From positions 1 to 62,185 of the forward strand of contig JAOSKU010000005.1 in NCBI GenBank assembly GCA_027493445.1: DNA of 62,185 bases, read 5' to 3'. The notes below the pieces were generated by a model that was given only the letters and a program-made list of their open reading frames with translations, did not search any database and had not been told where the DNA came from. Origin of the DNA: Thermoleophilia bacterium. Its GTDB lineage: Bacteria; Actinomycetota; Thermoleophilia; RBG-16-64-13. Shown one piece after another: positions 48,250 through 57,294 of the stretch. Each line of letters begins with the position of its first letter. Within the stretch, counting starts at the first letter, position 1. The position numbers were made by a program, and so were the translations under genes.

Positions 48250-48486
48250 ATGACCCAGGCGAAGGCAGAGATACGCAGACGGCATCACAAGGTCGCCGGC
48301 TCTCAGGATACCGCCTCCTCCATCATCGAGTACCTCATCATACTCGCTTTCATGAGTCTGAGTGCAGTCGTGACAGTCGGACAGCTGGGAGAGACTTTGC
48401 AGGAGTCCATCGCTGAATCTGGCAGAATCATTCAGGGAGCAGGAGTCATTCAGTGCGGCAACTGGGGACAACCGCCATGCCCGTGA
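48250..48486 (+). CDS. Flp-type IVb pilin-like protein
   Basis: 78 residues from ATG 48250, with GGTGGAAG upstream. A basic leader (QAKAEIRRRHHKVAGSQDTA) precedes SSIIEYLIILAFMSLSAVVT, the glutamate-tyrosine plus hydrophobic helix of Flp/TadE pilins. The leader cleavage glycine is followed by SQDTASSIIEY, so Glu is not exactly at +5; processing is uncertain. No Tad assembly genes are nearby; the host's own Tad machinery would be needed. The C-terminal CGNWGQPPC could form a disulfide. An inverted repeat (48532-48562) follows. Confidence 0.6.
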   Translation: MTQAKAEIRRRHHKVAGSQDTASSIIEYLIILAFMSLSAVVTVGQLGETLQESIAESGRIIQGAGVIQCGNWGQPPCP

Positions 48487-48585
48487 CAACATAAGGTTTC
48501 CCAAGGCAGAGGGCACTTGATGAAACCATAAAGTCTTCAGCTCCTGTTTCCAGAAGCTGAAGAGTCACATTCAGTGAAGAACCCA

Positions 48586-49503
48586 TCACGACGCGCGGCG
48601 GCGAAGTCCAGCCAGCATCGCTCCGACTCCGAAGAGTGCGATGGCGCCAGGAGCGGGAACTGCGGGCGGCAAAGTCGCGTTCCACCAGTTCCAGATCAGA
48701 GGATCGGAGATGTGAACGCCGTAGGTGGCATCGAAGTAGCTCGGTGTTCCTGTAGTCGCGAGTGCCGCGATGGTCGTGAGCTGTCCGAGCTCGTTGTAGC
48801 CGAACGCCCCTGAAGTGCCGGGAGTGCCAAGACCCCCCAGAGGGAGGAACTTCGAGTGCCCGGCGGGGTAGAAGACAGACTCGGCGTAGAAGTCAGCGAT
48901 GCTGCTGCCAAGCCCAAAGTCATCCACATACACATCGAAGGCGCGACCGAAGCCGTCGAGCGGAAGGAGCCCCGTCGCTGGCGTTCCGGGACGACCGAAG
49001 CCCGCGTAGGTGATGCGGTCACCGACATTCACCGGCGCCACCGTGATGTTCGAGATCGGAAGCGTCACATCCAGTCGGAACAACGCGATGTCCGGCTGAG
49101 TGCCGCCGATGTTCGTGTACCCTGGGTGCAGGAAGTACTCGGCGACAGAGTACTGCTCGCCAGGGTTCGAATTGAAGTTCGTTCCCGTGAACACCCGGTG
49201 GTTCGTCGCGAACAAACCACCTTGAGAGAAGTTGTGGGCGACCGAAGCCCCCCACGTGTAGAACCGCTGATCGGACTCAGACCAGAAGTTCCCCAGGAGT
49301 CCACCGGAGGCCCGCGTCGTGAACCCGAACGGGTCCTCGTACGCGAGATGCACCGAGTGCCCGCCGTTCTGCACCGCGAACTGCTCGTAGTGCAGCCGGT
49401 TCGCCTCAAGGTTGCCGTTGTGGACGAACTGGGCGTGGGCGGGGCTCACCATCCACAAGAGGGTGAGCAGGGACATCGTCAACAGATAGGAAAACCGATT
49501 CAT
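48586..49503 (-). CDS. Secreted trypsin-like protein with PEP-CTERM sorting signal
   Basis: 305 residues from ATG 49503. A signal peptide (FSYLLTMSLLTLLWMVSPAHA) ends at AHA. The body has the order of a trypsin-fold serine protease: GASVAHNFSQGG (His), QPDIALFRLDVTLP (Asp) and LGTPGTSGAFGYN (Ser). The C-terminus VPAPGAIALFGVGAMLAGLR followed by RRAS is a PEP-CTERM/exosortase tail of the planctomycete kind. So this is an exported protein anchored or sorted by the host exosortase, perhaps an active protease. It seems out of place among plasmid genes and may be recent chromosomal cargo. Confidence 0.8.
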   Translation of the reverse strand: MNRFSYLLTMSLLTLLWMVSPAHAQFVHNGNLEANRLHYEQFAVQNGGHSVHLAYEDPFGFTTRASGGLLGNFWSESDQRFYTWGASVAHNFSQGGLFATNHRVFTGTNFNSNPGEQYSVAEYFLHPGYTNIGGTQPDIALFRLDVTLPISNITVAPVNVGDRITYAGFGRPGTPATGLLPLDGFGRAFDVYVDDFGLGSSIADFYAESVFYPAGHSKFLPLGGLGTPGTSGAFGYNELGQLTTIAALATTGTPSYFDATYGVHISDPLIWNWWNATLPPAVPAPGAIALFGVGAMLAGLRRRAS

Positions 49504-49780
49504 CACTGCACCTCTCTCGTGAAGGCCACACGAGGATGCGGCCTTCACCGCCTCCGGCTCCTCGCGCTCGCGATGCACCGACACCCTCTCCCGCGTCGGC
49601 TTCGCGAGCACCGAGATTGTACCGCGTGAGGGCGTTGTCTTGCCGTGAAGATTGGCCGTGGATCGGGGGCGGATCGAGGGTGACTGGGGTGGAAGCCGGC
49701 GGCAGTTTTGCGGGATTACCGGTCCTTGCCATCCAGAAGTCTGCCGAGCGCCCGGTGCACAAGCGGGTACGCCGGAGGAT

Positions 49781-50248
49781 TCAGACGGGGTCCGGGTGTC
49801 GCGGCCGGCCGAGAGCTAGACCGATGAGGCTGGCCAGCTCGGACTCGAAGCGTGCCCGCTCCGCCTCGAACGCCGGGGCGTTGCTCGGAAGTCGGAGTGG
49901 TCGCTTTGGAAGCTGCCGCATCGTGGCGACGCCCGGCTCGATCGCCCGCATCAGGGAGCGGAACGCGTGGCTCGCCGTCAGGCGTGCTCCCGTGCTCCGG
50001 CGGAGTTCATCGACGAGTGCGTTGAACGCGGCGTCCGCATCCGGCGAGAGCACGAACTCCCGCTTGACGCACGCGGCATCAGCCAGCGGTCGTGCGGGTC
50101 GAGTGGTTCGTGCATCCGGGAGTTTGGTAGCCCCGGACTCGCGTGGCCCCTCCCCTGCCGCCGGACCGATCACCCTGCTCACGCTCGCGGCATCCAGAAG
50201 CCGCGCCAGCGACGAGGATGGCCGTGGTGTTTCAAGTGACTTGGCCAT
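49781..50248 (-). CDS. Partner gene of parA (putative centromere-binding protein)
   Basis: 155 residues, ATG 50248 just eight bases after the parA stop, with GGGAGGG upstream. A disordered N-terminal part is followed by a helical domain (FVLSPDADAAFNALVDELRR, ARLTASHAFRSLMRAIEPGV) that could be a ribbon-helix-helix or ParB-like DNA-binding fold. Position immediately behind parA on the same transcript is the main support. No CTPase ParB motifs are present. Confidence 0.6.
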   Translation of the reverse strand: MAKSLETPRPSSSLARLLDAASVSRVIGPAAGEGPRESGATKLPDARTTRPARPLADAACVKREFVLSPDADAAFNALVDELRRSTGARLTASHAFRSLMRAIEPGVATMRQLPKRPLRLPSNAPAFEAERARFESELASLIGLALGRPRHPDPV

Positions 50249-50256
50249 GACCCTCC

Positions 50257-51132
50257 CTACGCGACGAGCTTCATCGAGGTGTTCTCATCGTGCGTCGTCG
50301 CTCCCGCCGGGAGCGTCCCCGCGAGGAACGCGTCTCGGTTGGTGATGCGGTGCACGATCTCGCACGCGAGGTCGAGGAACTGATGGGCGGTGCGGGTCTG
50401 CTGTCCGCCGTGGAGCTGGAAGACGGTGCACCCACGTCCGGAGGACTCGGGAATCGCGACGGCCTGGGTGATGAACGTGCGGAAGAGCCGACCGGGTGCG
50501 ATCGAAGCGAGCGTCGCTTCGACCTGGTTGCGGAGCTTGCGTGCGCGTCCATCAACGTTGTTGAGCAGGACGCCCAGCACCTCCAGGTTCGGGTTCCGAA
50601 GCCGACGCACGTCGGCGATGTCTCGGAACGCCTCGTCCAAGCCCGCCAGCGAGAGCGGGTGCGGGAACGCCGTAAGCAAGAACCACTGGGCCGCGGCGTA
50701 CGCGGCCACGGTCGTGGCGAAGCCAGCCGATGGGCCCGTGTCGAGCAGCACGAAGTCGTACGTTGCCGATGCTTCCTCGATCGCCCGGTCGAGCAGCCGG
50801 CTGCGGTCCATGTAGCGGGAGAGCTGGACTTCGATCTCCGAGAGCTGCGGGCGGGACGGGATCAGCGACACCCCCTGCGGCATGTCCTTGGTGATGACGA
50901 GGCTTTCGATCGCATCATCGCCGGTGAGCAGTTCGAGCGTGCCGGCGAAGCTGTCCACCGGCACCCCGAGGTGCTTGGTCGAGCCCGAGGCCGGGTCGAG
51001 GTCGATGATCAGGCACCGCTTGCCGGCCAGGCCGAGTGCCGCGGCCAGGTGCACCGTCACGGTTGACTTGCCCGTCCCTCCCTTCTGATTGCCCACCGCA
51101 ATCACGGTGGCGTTCGATGATGTGGTGTTCAT
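50257..51132 (-). CDS. parA: ParA-family partition ATPase
   Basis: 291 residues from ATG 51132 with GGAGGGG upstream. Deviant Walker A: VGNQKGGTGKSTVTVHLAAA; Walker A' LIIDLDPASGSTKHLG; Walker B DFVLLDTGPSAGFATTVAAY. This is the standard type Ia/Ib ParA fold without an N-terminal HTH. It drives segregation of the element by ATP-dependent binding to nucleoid DNA with the partner gene downstream. A dedicated partition system supports an autonomous or low-copy replicon. Confidence 0.92.
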   Translation of the reverse strand: MNTTSSNATVIAVGNQKGGTGKSTVTVHLAAALGLAGKRCLIIDLDPASGSTKHLGVPVDSFAGTLELLTGDDAIESLVITKDMPQGVSLIPSRPQLSEIEVQLSRYMDRSRLLDRAIEEASATYDFVLLDTGPSAGFATTVAAYAAAQWFLLTAFPHPLSLAGLDEAFRDIADVRRLRNPNLEVLGVLLNNVDGRARKLRNQVEATLASIAPGRLFRTFITQAVAIPESSGRGCTVFQLHGGQQTRTAHQFLDLACEIVHRITNRDAFLAGTLPAGATTHDENTSMKLVA

Positions 51133-52108
51133 GCTCCCCTCCATGTGGCACGCCGATAGTCCATGCGGGCGTGCGGGCCCGCGGGCGCGCATCGCACGCC
51201 ACGTCTATCGCATCATGTCACCGGCGACAAGATCGAATCCGCACGTGTCGGCTCGGAGTCACCGGAACGCGGCGAGACGCAGCGTTCCGGCCGCTGGGAC
51301 CGATGGGCGGCGCTCCTTGCCGACCGACGTACTTCAGTGATATCGCACCACACTGAAGTCCGCACCGCATCCGCATGTCGACACATGTCCAGTCCGGGCC
51401 CGATCAATGTTCCTCCCAGCGTTTCATAGCGTTCATCCATAGCTATCCAACGACTACTTGCTTGCCTCTTGCAACCAGGCTTCGAACGATCACAAGACGC
51501 CTGGATCTGCGAGGACTCCATACAGACTCGCGTAGGTGGTGAGCGACGGATTAGCGTGCTCAGCTTGATCGAGAAACGCCACTCCGACGCACTTCGACCA
51601 CCCGAAGCGATTAGCTCACACAGACCTGTGGGCCAGGAAAGACCAACCGTCCGAGTCAGTGCCGACCGCCCCGCCGCACTGTCGCTACTCACCATGATCG
51701 CCGAACACGGGATCCATGCCGGCGACCGGGAAAAGAGCTCCGTCTCTGAAGTTTGGAGGGTCAACACCCAGTGTGCAGAGGCCCGAGGTTCGAGCTACGA
51801 CGCCGACCACGGCGATGCGAGTGCCTGTTCCCATTCATGCGGATGATTGGATGATGCACGTCGCCATTTTCATGGACACACTTGGGTATATCGCTATAAT
51901 CGTCTCGTTCAACTGCTTGCAAGCTCGTACCCGGTCGGCTCTCCAGGCTGCCATTCTGGCAGGCTAATTAGTCATCGCTCACGTATCGGCAGGGTTTTGG
52001 TCGCACGAGGGAACGACTTACATGAGCTTTTCGGCCCCGCGGCGGGGCTCTTGACAGGCGTGAGACCTTGTGCCCAGTTGGCATGCCCCTTGCCTTGACT
52101 CGGGGTAT
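51133..52108. other. ~980-base intergenic region between parA and CBASS
   Basis: No credible gene on either strand. Visible elements: a perfect inverted repeat ACTTCAGTG / CACTGAAGT with an 11-base loop (51331-51359), possibly a ParB-type site; a promoter-like TGGACA-N16-TATAAT (51873-51900); a CTGCCA/TGGCAG hairpin near 51950; and a GCCCC/GGGGC hairpin at ~52034-52049. Base composition is lower in GC than the flanking genes. The region between a divergent partition operon and a defence operon could include a centromere. Confidence 0.5.
51873..51900 (+). promoter_or_regulatory. Possible promoter upstream of the CBASS operon
   Basis: TGGACA, 16-base spacer, TATAAT (perfect -10). It is about 210 bases before the CD-NTase start, with a GCCCC/GGGGC stem-loop in between. 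Confidence 0.45.
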
Positions 52109-53098
52109 ATGCCCACCCCACCGTCCACGCTCATCGATCCACCCATCGCCCACGCCGACGTCCGTCGCTTCGCGGAGGACAAGGTCAATCTGCCCGCTGA
52201 CATCGCCCGGGAGCGTCGCCAGAAGGTTAACGACCTTCGCGAGCGGCTCGGGAAGTGGATGAAGGACCATCCCGATTGCGGTCTCGCTAAGTCGTATCTG
52301 TCCGGGAGCCTGGCAAAGGGCACGGCGCTCCGCACCTCCAGCGATGTTGATGTCGCGCTATACATCACGTATGACGGGGAGCGAAAGGCCAACCGTCAAC
52401 TCTCCAACTGGATTGCGGAACGCCTCCGGAAGGCCTATCCGCAGATGAGCCCTGACCAGATTGAGCCGCAGGAGTTCTCGGTCAAGATCAAGTTCAAAGA
52501 GGCCGGTGTGGACGTGGACATCGTCCCGGTGTTCTACGAGGGCGACCAGCAGGACAAGGGCTGGCTGGTGTCGAAGAAGACGGGCCGGTTGATACTCACC
52601 AGCATCCCTATGCACCTTGCGTTCACCCGCAAGCGCAAGGACGCCCAGCCGCAGCACTTCGCCCAAGTTGTGCGTCTCATCAAGTGGTGGGCCGCCGAGC
52701 AGAAGGCGAAGGACGCGAGTTTCCGGTTCAAGTCGTTCATGGTCGAGCTGATCTGCGCTCACCTCGCCGACGGCGGGCAGGACTTCTCCGACTACCGCAA
52801 GGGGATGGAGGCGTTCTTCAACTACATCGTCTCGACCGGCCTCGAGAGTCGGATCGCGTTCAAGGACTATTACTCCGCGTCGGATCTGCCGAGGTCGTTG
52901 CCGGACGTGGTGCAGATCTTCGACCCGGTGAACGCCAAGAACAACGTCGCTTCGCAGTACACCGAAGCCAATCGCAAACTCATCGTGGAAGCCGCTCAGG
53001 ACGCGCTCAATGCCCTGATCGAAGCCCACACCGCCTCGACCAAAGCCGATGCCGTCGCCATGTGGCGGGTGGTGTTGGGGACTTCCTTCAGAGGGTAA
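52109..53098 (+). CDS. cdnC: CBASS CD-NTase (cyclic oligonucleotide synthase, clade C-like)
   Basis: 329 residues from ATG 52109, the first Met of the conserved part. The polymerase-beta-like active site is YLSGSLAKGTALRTSSDVDV (Gly66-Ser67, Asp79, Asp81) with the third acidic position in GVDVDIVPVF (~135-137). The C-terminal helical domain (LIKWWAAEQKAK) is typical of cGAS/DncV-like enzymes. In type III CBASS with HORMA, TRIP13 and NucC, the clade C enzyme makes cyclic tri-adenylate upon activation by a HORMA-peptide complex. The clade and product here are inferred from the accompanying genes. Four genes follow without gaps, with the same strand and spacing of 0-5 bases or overlaps. Confidence 0.92.
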   Translation: MPTPPSTLIDPPIAHADVRRFAEDKVNLPADIARERRQKVNDLRERLGKWMKDHPDCGLAKSYLSGSLAKGTALRTSSDVDVALYITYDGERKANRQLSNWIAERLRKAYPQMSPDQIEPQEFSVKIKFKEAGVDVDIVPVFYEGDQQDKGWLVSKKTGRLILTSIPMHLAFTRKRKDAQPQHFAQVVRLIKWWAAEQKAKDASFRFKSFMVELICAHLADGGQDFSDYRKGMEAFFNYIVSTGLESRIAFKDYYSASDLPRSLPDVVQIFDPVNAKNNVASQYTEANRKLIVEAAQDALNALIEAHTASTKADAVAMWRVVLGTSFRG

Positions 53099-53101
53099 CT
53101 C

Positions 53102-53611
53102 ATGACGCACAGTTACACGACCACTTCGACTTTCACCACCTCCGATGCCCGCCGGGTCGGCGGTAAGGTGGCCGCCGACCTCCGCCAGATGCAGATGGCA
53201 TACGGCAGCCCGTCGGATCAGGAGATTGAAAGGTACTTGGGCGAACTTGTCACGCTTCTGGGCGACGGCTACTTGGACACCGTCATGTACGGGTTCAAGA
53301 AGGACGGTGCGTGGTTGCCGGCGACGCTGAGGTACACCGCCCTATCGCTCGGCACGACCGACGAGGGCGACCGGTCCGGTACGGTCAAGCGAGGAGTGGA
53401 AACCGCTGGTGCGTACTTCACGTCCTACCTCACGTACTCGCAGAAGTGGTGGAGCATCAGGGAAGACGCTCGCGCCCGGTACAAGGCGGGCTTGCCTATC
53501 CAGCGTGTGTCCGGCGACGAACCGAAAGCCCCGGGTGGCTGGATCGAGGACAAATCGTACATCTCGGGTGGAGGCGGCGTCCGCCGTGCCGTGCTTGGGG
53601 GTGTCTCTTGA
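53102..53611 (+). CDS. cap7: CBASS bacterial HORMA-domain protein
   Basis: 169 residues, three bases after the CD-NTase stop. The start SYTTTSTFTTSDARRVGGKV, then LRQMQMAYGSPSDQEIERYL and YLDTVMYGFKKDGAWLPATL, is the typical bacterial HORMA family 1 sequence. HORMA proteins bind a phage-derived closure peptide, change topology and switch on the CD-NTase. A single HORMA gene is present, so this is the one-HORMA form of type III CBASS. The stop overlaps the TTG start of the next gene. Confidence 0.9.
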   Translation: MTHSYTTTSTFTTSDARRVGGKVAADLRQMQMAYGSPSDQEIERYLGELVTLLGDGYLDTVMYGFKKDGAWLPATLRYTALSLGTTDEGDRSGTVKRGVETAGAYFTSYLTYSQKWWSIREDARARYKAGLPIQRVSGDEPKAPGGWIEDKSYISGGGGVRRAVLGGVS

Positions 53612-54564
53612 ATCAGACTGATCTGTTCGAGGATGTCCTCACGCTCCCAGACCCTCGCGGGCAGGCCGACTTCGACCGGCTGGTCGGTCTGGATGAGTAC
53701 AAGGCCAGGCTCGTCAAGGAAACCCTTCTTCTCGTTGATCCGGGACAGTTGCGTGACTGGAACAAGACGCACCACAGAGGCGAACTGGTCGCCGTGCAGT
53801 ACTTCCACTCGCGCCCACCCCTCTTCCTTCTGGCCGGCGATGTGGGCACTGGCAAGACTGCTCTTGCTCGATCGTTCGGGAACGAAGTAGCAAAGCGAGC
53901 AAGGGTGCGGGTGGAGTTGTACGCCCTAAGCCTGAATACTCGCGGTAGCGGCGCGGTCGGCGAGATGACCCGGCTTATCTCCGGCGCGTTCAAGCAGGTT
54001 CGCGAAGACGTCGGCAAGACCCGAGGCGGCGACGGCAAGGCAGGGCGGGGCATCATTCTTCTCATCGACGAGGCCGATGCGTTGGCTCAATCGCGCGAAG
54101 CGGCCCAAATGCACCACGAGGACCGCGCCGGCGTGAACTCCCTGATCCGCGGCGTCGACGACATCGCCGCCGAGCGGCTTCCGGTTGCCGTGGTCATGTG
54201 TACGAATCGCTTAGATGCCATCGACCCCGCTGTCCGCCGTCGCGCCGCCGCCGTATTCGAATTTTCACGTCCTAGCCGCGAGCAACGCCTACATGTCCTC
54301 AAGGACGGCCTCGCGGGAAGCGGCTTCACCGATCGCGAGCTCAGCCAACTCGCCGATGCGACGGGCGAGGCCGACGGTCGCACCCATGGCTTCACCTACT
54401 CAGACCTGACTCAGCGGCTCATCCCAACGCTCGTCCTTGATGCGTTTCCAGAGCGGGCCGTCACCGGAGCGCGTGCCATTGAGATTGCAAAGGGACTGAA
54501 GCCTACGCCACCGTTCAGGGAGCTAGCGGATACGGCCCGCCATGGAGCTCATCATGGCCGGTAA
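53608..54564 (+). CDS. cap6: CBASS TRIP13-like AAA+ ATPase
   Basis: 318 residues from TTG 53608 (TTGA overlap). An upstream in-frame region is antisense noise. Walker A AGDVGTGKTALARSF (Lys83), Walker B IILLIDEADALAQS (Asp-Glu-Ala-Asp, ~153), sensor-type MCTNRLDAIDPAVRRRA. TRIP13 remodels activated HORMA to the open state and so keeps CBASS silent without phage. Overlaps the NucC gene. Confidence 0.92.
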   Translation: MNQTDLFEDVLTLPDPRGQADFDRLVGLDEYKARLVKETLLLVDPGQLRDWNKTHHRGELVAVQYFHSRPPLFLLAGDVGTGKTALARSFGNEVAKRARVRVELYALSLNTRGSGAVGEMTRLISGAFKQVREDVGKTRGGDGKAGRGIILLIDEADALAQSREAAQMHHEDRAGVNSLIRGVDDIAAERLPVAVVMCTNRLDAIDPAVRRRAAAVFEFSRPSREQRLHVLKDGLAGSGFTDRELSQLADATGEADGRTHGFTYSDLTQRLIPTLVLDAFPERAVTGARAIEIAKGLKPTPPFRELADTARHGAHHGR

Positions 54565-55303
54565 GCCCACGCTCAACGAGCTGTTCTTGGCCCTGCACGA
54601 TCGTCTCGCGTGCGAACTGGGCATCACACGTCGCACGGTGTTGCACAACGCTACCATGGGCGAGGTCTCTGAGCGTCAGTGGATCGAGATGCTCTACAAG
54701 CATCTACCCAAGAGGTACAAGGTCAACAAGGCATTCGTCATCGACTCACAGGGCGCATGTAGCGACCAGATCGATATCGTTATCCACGATCGGCAGTACT
54801 CGCCGTTCGTGTTGAACTACGGCGATGCGCTCTATGTGCCTGCAGAGAGTGTGTACGCGGTCTTTGAGGTCAAGCAGGGAATGAACGCCGATCAAGTGAA
54901 GTACGCGGCGCAAAAGATAGCCAGCGTGAGGGCGTTGCACAGGACAAGCATTCAGTTCCAGTCCAATCGCGGGATGGAAGTGAAGAACAAACTGCACGAC
55001 ATCTTGGGCGGTCTGCTGACCGTGGACAGCGATTGGAATCCACCATTTGGCCCATCATTCACTTCGGCCATCAACACCACGTCCAAGGAAGGCCGACTTG
55101 ATCTCGGGTGCTCCGCCCAGCACGGGATGTTTGAGGTTCGATACACAGAGCCAGACTCAGTGGCTATCGACTCTCAGCTTACCAATGCCGCTCTCGCGCT
55201 GTTCGTCCTTCGCCTGATCGACCGGCTGAGGTCGATGGGCACTGCCCCCGCACTTGACATCCTCGAATACGCGAAGAACGGCATTCATACCACGCCCGCT
55301 TGA
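54554..55303 (+). CDS. nucC: CBASS effector nuclease NucC
   Basis: 249 residues from ATG 54554, six bases after GGAG; ATG 54542 adds four residues. It closely follows E. coli NucC as I remember it: RQWIEMLYKHLPKRYKVNKA, the active-site segment SDQIDIVIHDRQYSPF (Asp74) and VPAESVYAVFEVKQGM (Glu105, Lys107), and ILGGLLTVDSDW. NucC is a trimeric PD-(D/E)XK endonuclease that forms a hexamer on binding cyclic tri-adenylate and cuts cellular dsDNA, killing the infected cell. All catalytic residues are present, so the operon looks functional. A strong hairpin at 55415-55446 probably ends it. Confidence 0.92.
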   Translation: MAGKPTLNELFLALHDRLACELGITRRTVLHNATMGEVSERQWIEMLYKHLPKRYKVNKAFVIDSQGACSDQIDIVIHDRQYSPFVLNYGDALYVPAESVYAVFEVKQGMNADQVKYAAQKIASVRALHRTSIQFQSNRGMEVKNKLHDILGGLLTVDSDWNPPFGPSFTSAINTTSKEGRLDLGCSAQHGMFEVRYTEPDSVAIDSQLTNAALALFVLRLIDRLRSMGTAPALDILEYAKNGIHTTPA

Positions 55304-55345
55304 AGTGCCGAAAGTGCGGCCTCAGGGACTGCTTGCAGGCCCGCC

Positions 55346-55791
55346 TGCCGGCGTGCGGGTGAAGATCGCGGCTTGCGGGGTGTGGCGTCGTGTGCGACTG
55401 GTGAGGTCGAGACCCACCCCGGAATGCTGAACCGCATTCCGGGGTGAGGGCATCGATTGAGAAAGCAGAAGGAAGAACACCAAGCAACGGAAAGTCGAGT
55501 GCGGCCGGCCGACGGATGGGGATCCGTCGGCAACGGCTGCGGCCGAAAACGGTCGCACGCCGACCGGGCGTTGGCTGCACGCGTGCCCGGTCGGCGAAGA
55601 CCGACCAATGCCAGTGCGGCGAACCTACCTCGATTCGCGTGCGCGAGTCAAACCCTCTTCACGCGGTGCGTGCGGACGGGTGGGCCCGTCGCTCGTGAGG
55701 CCGCCGGCCCGCGTGCCGGCGTGCGGGACCGCCCGACCACGGGCATGCCCGCTGGCCTGAAACACCGTTCTCCCGACTGCCGGCGTGCGGG
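55346..55791. repeat. Three copies of a 14-bp repeat (iteron-like)
   Basis: TGCCGGCGTGCGGG at 55346-55359, 55714-55727 and 55778-55791, all on the plus strand. Spacing is irregular (368 and 64 bases). Confidence 0.5.
55415..55446 (+). terminator. Perfect 13-bp hairpin after nucC
   Basis: Arms CACCCCGGAATGC / GCATTCCGGGGTG, loop TGAACC. There is no T-run, so it could be a factor-dependent terminator or an mRNA 3' stabiliser. Confidence 0.6.
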
Positions 55792-55823
55792 CGCCGTGGA
55801 CAGCCCGCCTGCGGGAGAAGGGC
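55447..55823. other. Hairpin array upstream of the putative replication gene (possible origin or copy-control RNA)
   Basis: No gene. Consecutive strong stem-loops: 55508-55531 (GCCGACGGAT / ATCCGTCGGC), 55538-55557 (AAAA loop) and 55559-55595 (GCCGACCGGGC / GCCCGGTCGGC). After them lie two of three copies of TGCCGGCGTGCGGG (55714-55727 and 55778-55791; the first is at 55346-55359). Repeated 14-mers and stacked hairpins directly before a replication-like gene fit an origin with iterons or a structured control RNA. Confidence 0.5.
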
Positions 55824-57294
55824 ATGGAAGCACTCAGACACCAACGATCATCACCCCGGCTGATGCCGGAGCTGGCCGCACGGCCCGAGGGCGGGTTCGT
55901 GCTCGTGCCGGCGTGGGCGTTTGTGGGGGCCTGGTGGGCCTCCAGAACGCGTGAGCTGAGGCCGCTGGACCTCCGGGTATGGCTGGCGAGTTTCGAGGCC
56001 GTGGCGAGGCGCTGCGGCGCTTGGAATGGCTGCCGCGTGGCGTACTCGACAGGCGAACTGCGGGAGCTCACCGGTGCGGCGTCGGACCGCTCGGTTCGTG
56101 AGAGCCTCCGGCGGCTCGAACGCACCGGCCTGCTCACGTGGCGGCACACGGGCGTCGAGCACGCGGCGACGGTGGAGGAGGTCGCCTTGGCTCAGCCTGG
56201 ACCGATGCTCGATGCACTGGGCCTGGTGGCGACGCCGACGCGGCGTGTGCCCGTGCCCCGGCGGCTCGTGCGGGAGCTCTGCCGGGCTACGTCGGCGACG
56301 CTCCTGGCGACGGCGTTCGGGCACTTGCTGCGGTGCCTCTTCAACCGGCGGCGGTCGTGCGCCTCGGGGGGCCTGTGCAAGGCGTCGTGGGTCGCGGAGG
56401 TCTTCGGCATCAGCGAGCGGAGCGTGAAGCGATGCCGGGCGAGACTCACATCGCTTGGCGTGCTGCGGACGGCCGTCGCTCCCCAGCGGGTGATGAACCG
56501 GCACGGCGGGTGGTCGGCGTGGAACCTGCGGTGGCGGGCAACGCCCGGAGCAGGGTCTACGCAGCGGGCTCGGCCTGTTCGCCGGCCCGGTGCCCGCTTG
56601 TCACCCCTCGGGGCGTCCGGATGCACGCGGATGTCACCCCCAAGTGAAACAGGCAACTCCCTTTCGGGATCTGAAAACCATCAACCGGGCGGCGGTGGTC
56701 GCGTCGTGCCCCGGCGGGTGTGCGTGCGTGCGGGCGATGGTGCTCGTGCCTCGCGGGGAGGGGAAGCGCCCCACCTCCGCGGCGTGTCGCGGGCTCGGGC
56801 ATGTGCGAGCGGAGGAACTCGCGAGCGTGCCGGGGTTGATGTCTCTCTGCCGGCGAGCGGTCCGGGCCGGGCTGGTGCCGCGGAGCGAAGCGGGCGTCCT
56901 GAACCTGGTCGCGGCGGCGGGCCATGCCCGGCGTGTGGCGAGCAGGAACCCGGCCGGTCTGTTCGCGGCGGTGGTGCGGCGTGGGCTGTGGTCGTACATC
57001 TCGGGCGAGGATGAGGACCGGGCGAGGGCGGCGGCACGGGCGGTGTGGGGTCAGGTGCGGCCGAGAGTGGTGCTCAGGGTCTCAGGGGAGAGCCGGGGGG
57101 GGCCCGGAACCGACGCTGACTCGGTCGCAGATCCGGGCGACGGTCCGAGCATCGCTCGGGCTGGCGCCACTTGGGGAGGCTTGACTGGGCCTCTGCCCCA
57201 GTCGGATGCGGCCTGGGTCCGCAGAAACCCTGCCACACAGCCGAACCCGACGCGAAATCGGTCCGTACAATGCACTGGTTTACACATAGTGTAA
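55824..57294 (+). CDS. Putative plasmid replication initiator / double winged-helix protein, one frameshift
   Basis: Starts at ATG 55824, seven bases after GGAG. Residues ~45-120 (ELRPLDLRVWLASFEAVARR, AYSTGELRELTGAASDRSVR, ESLRRLERTGLLTW) form a winged helix; a second one lies at ~190-225 (CKASWVAEVFGISERSVKRC, RARLTSLGVLRT). Two such domains in tandem are typical of RepA/initiator proteins. The first frame continues to 57014 as Arg/Gly-rich noise after ~56795; the next frame gives the expected C-terminal helix bundle (SVPGLMSLCRRAVRAGLVPR, HARRVASRNPAGLFAAVVRR, GLWSYISGEDEDRARAAA) and ends at 57294. I recall this family from planctomycete plasmids but cannot name it. The iteron-like repeats upstream support a replication role. 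Confidence 0.6.

Noticed and set aside
51213..51767. Open frames between parA and CBASS
   Set aside because: Serine/arginine-rich translation with no start signal on either strand. The region is better explained as regulatory or centromeric.
53311..53607. N-terminal extension of the TRIP13 gene
   Set aside because: It runs in another frame over the HORMA gene. The protein pattern and the TTGA overlap place the start at 53608.
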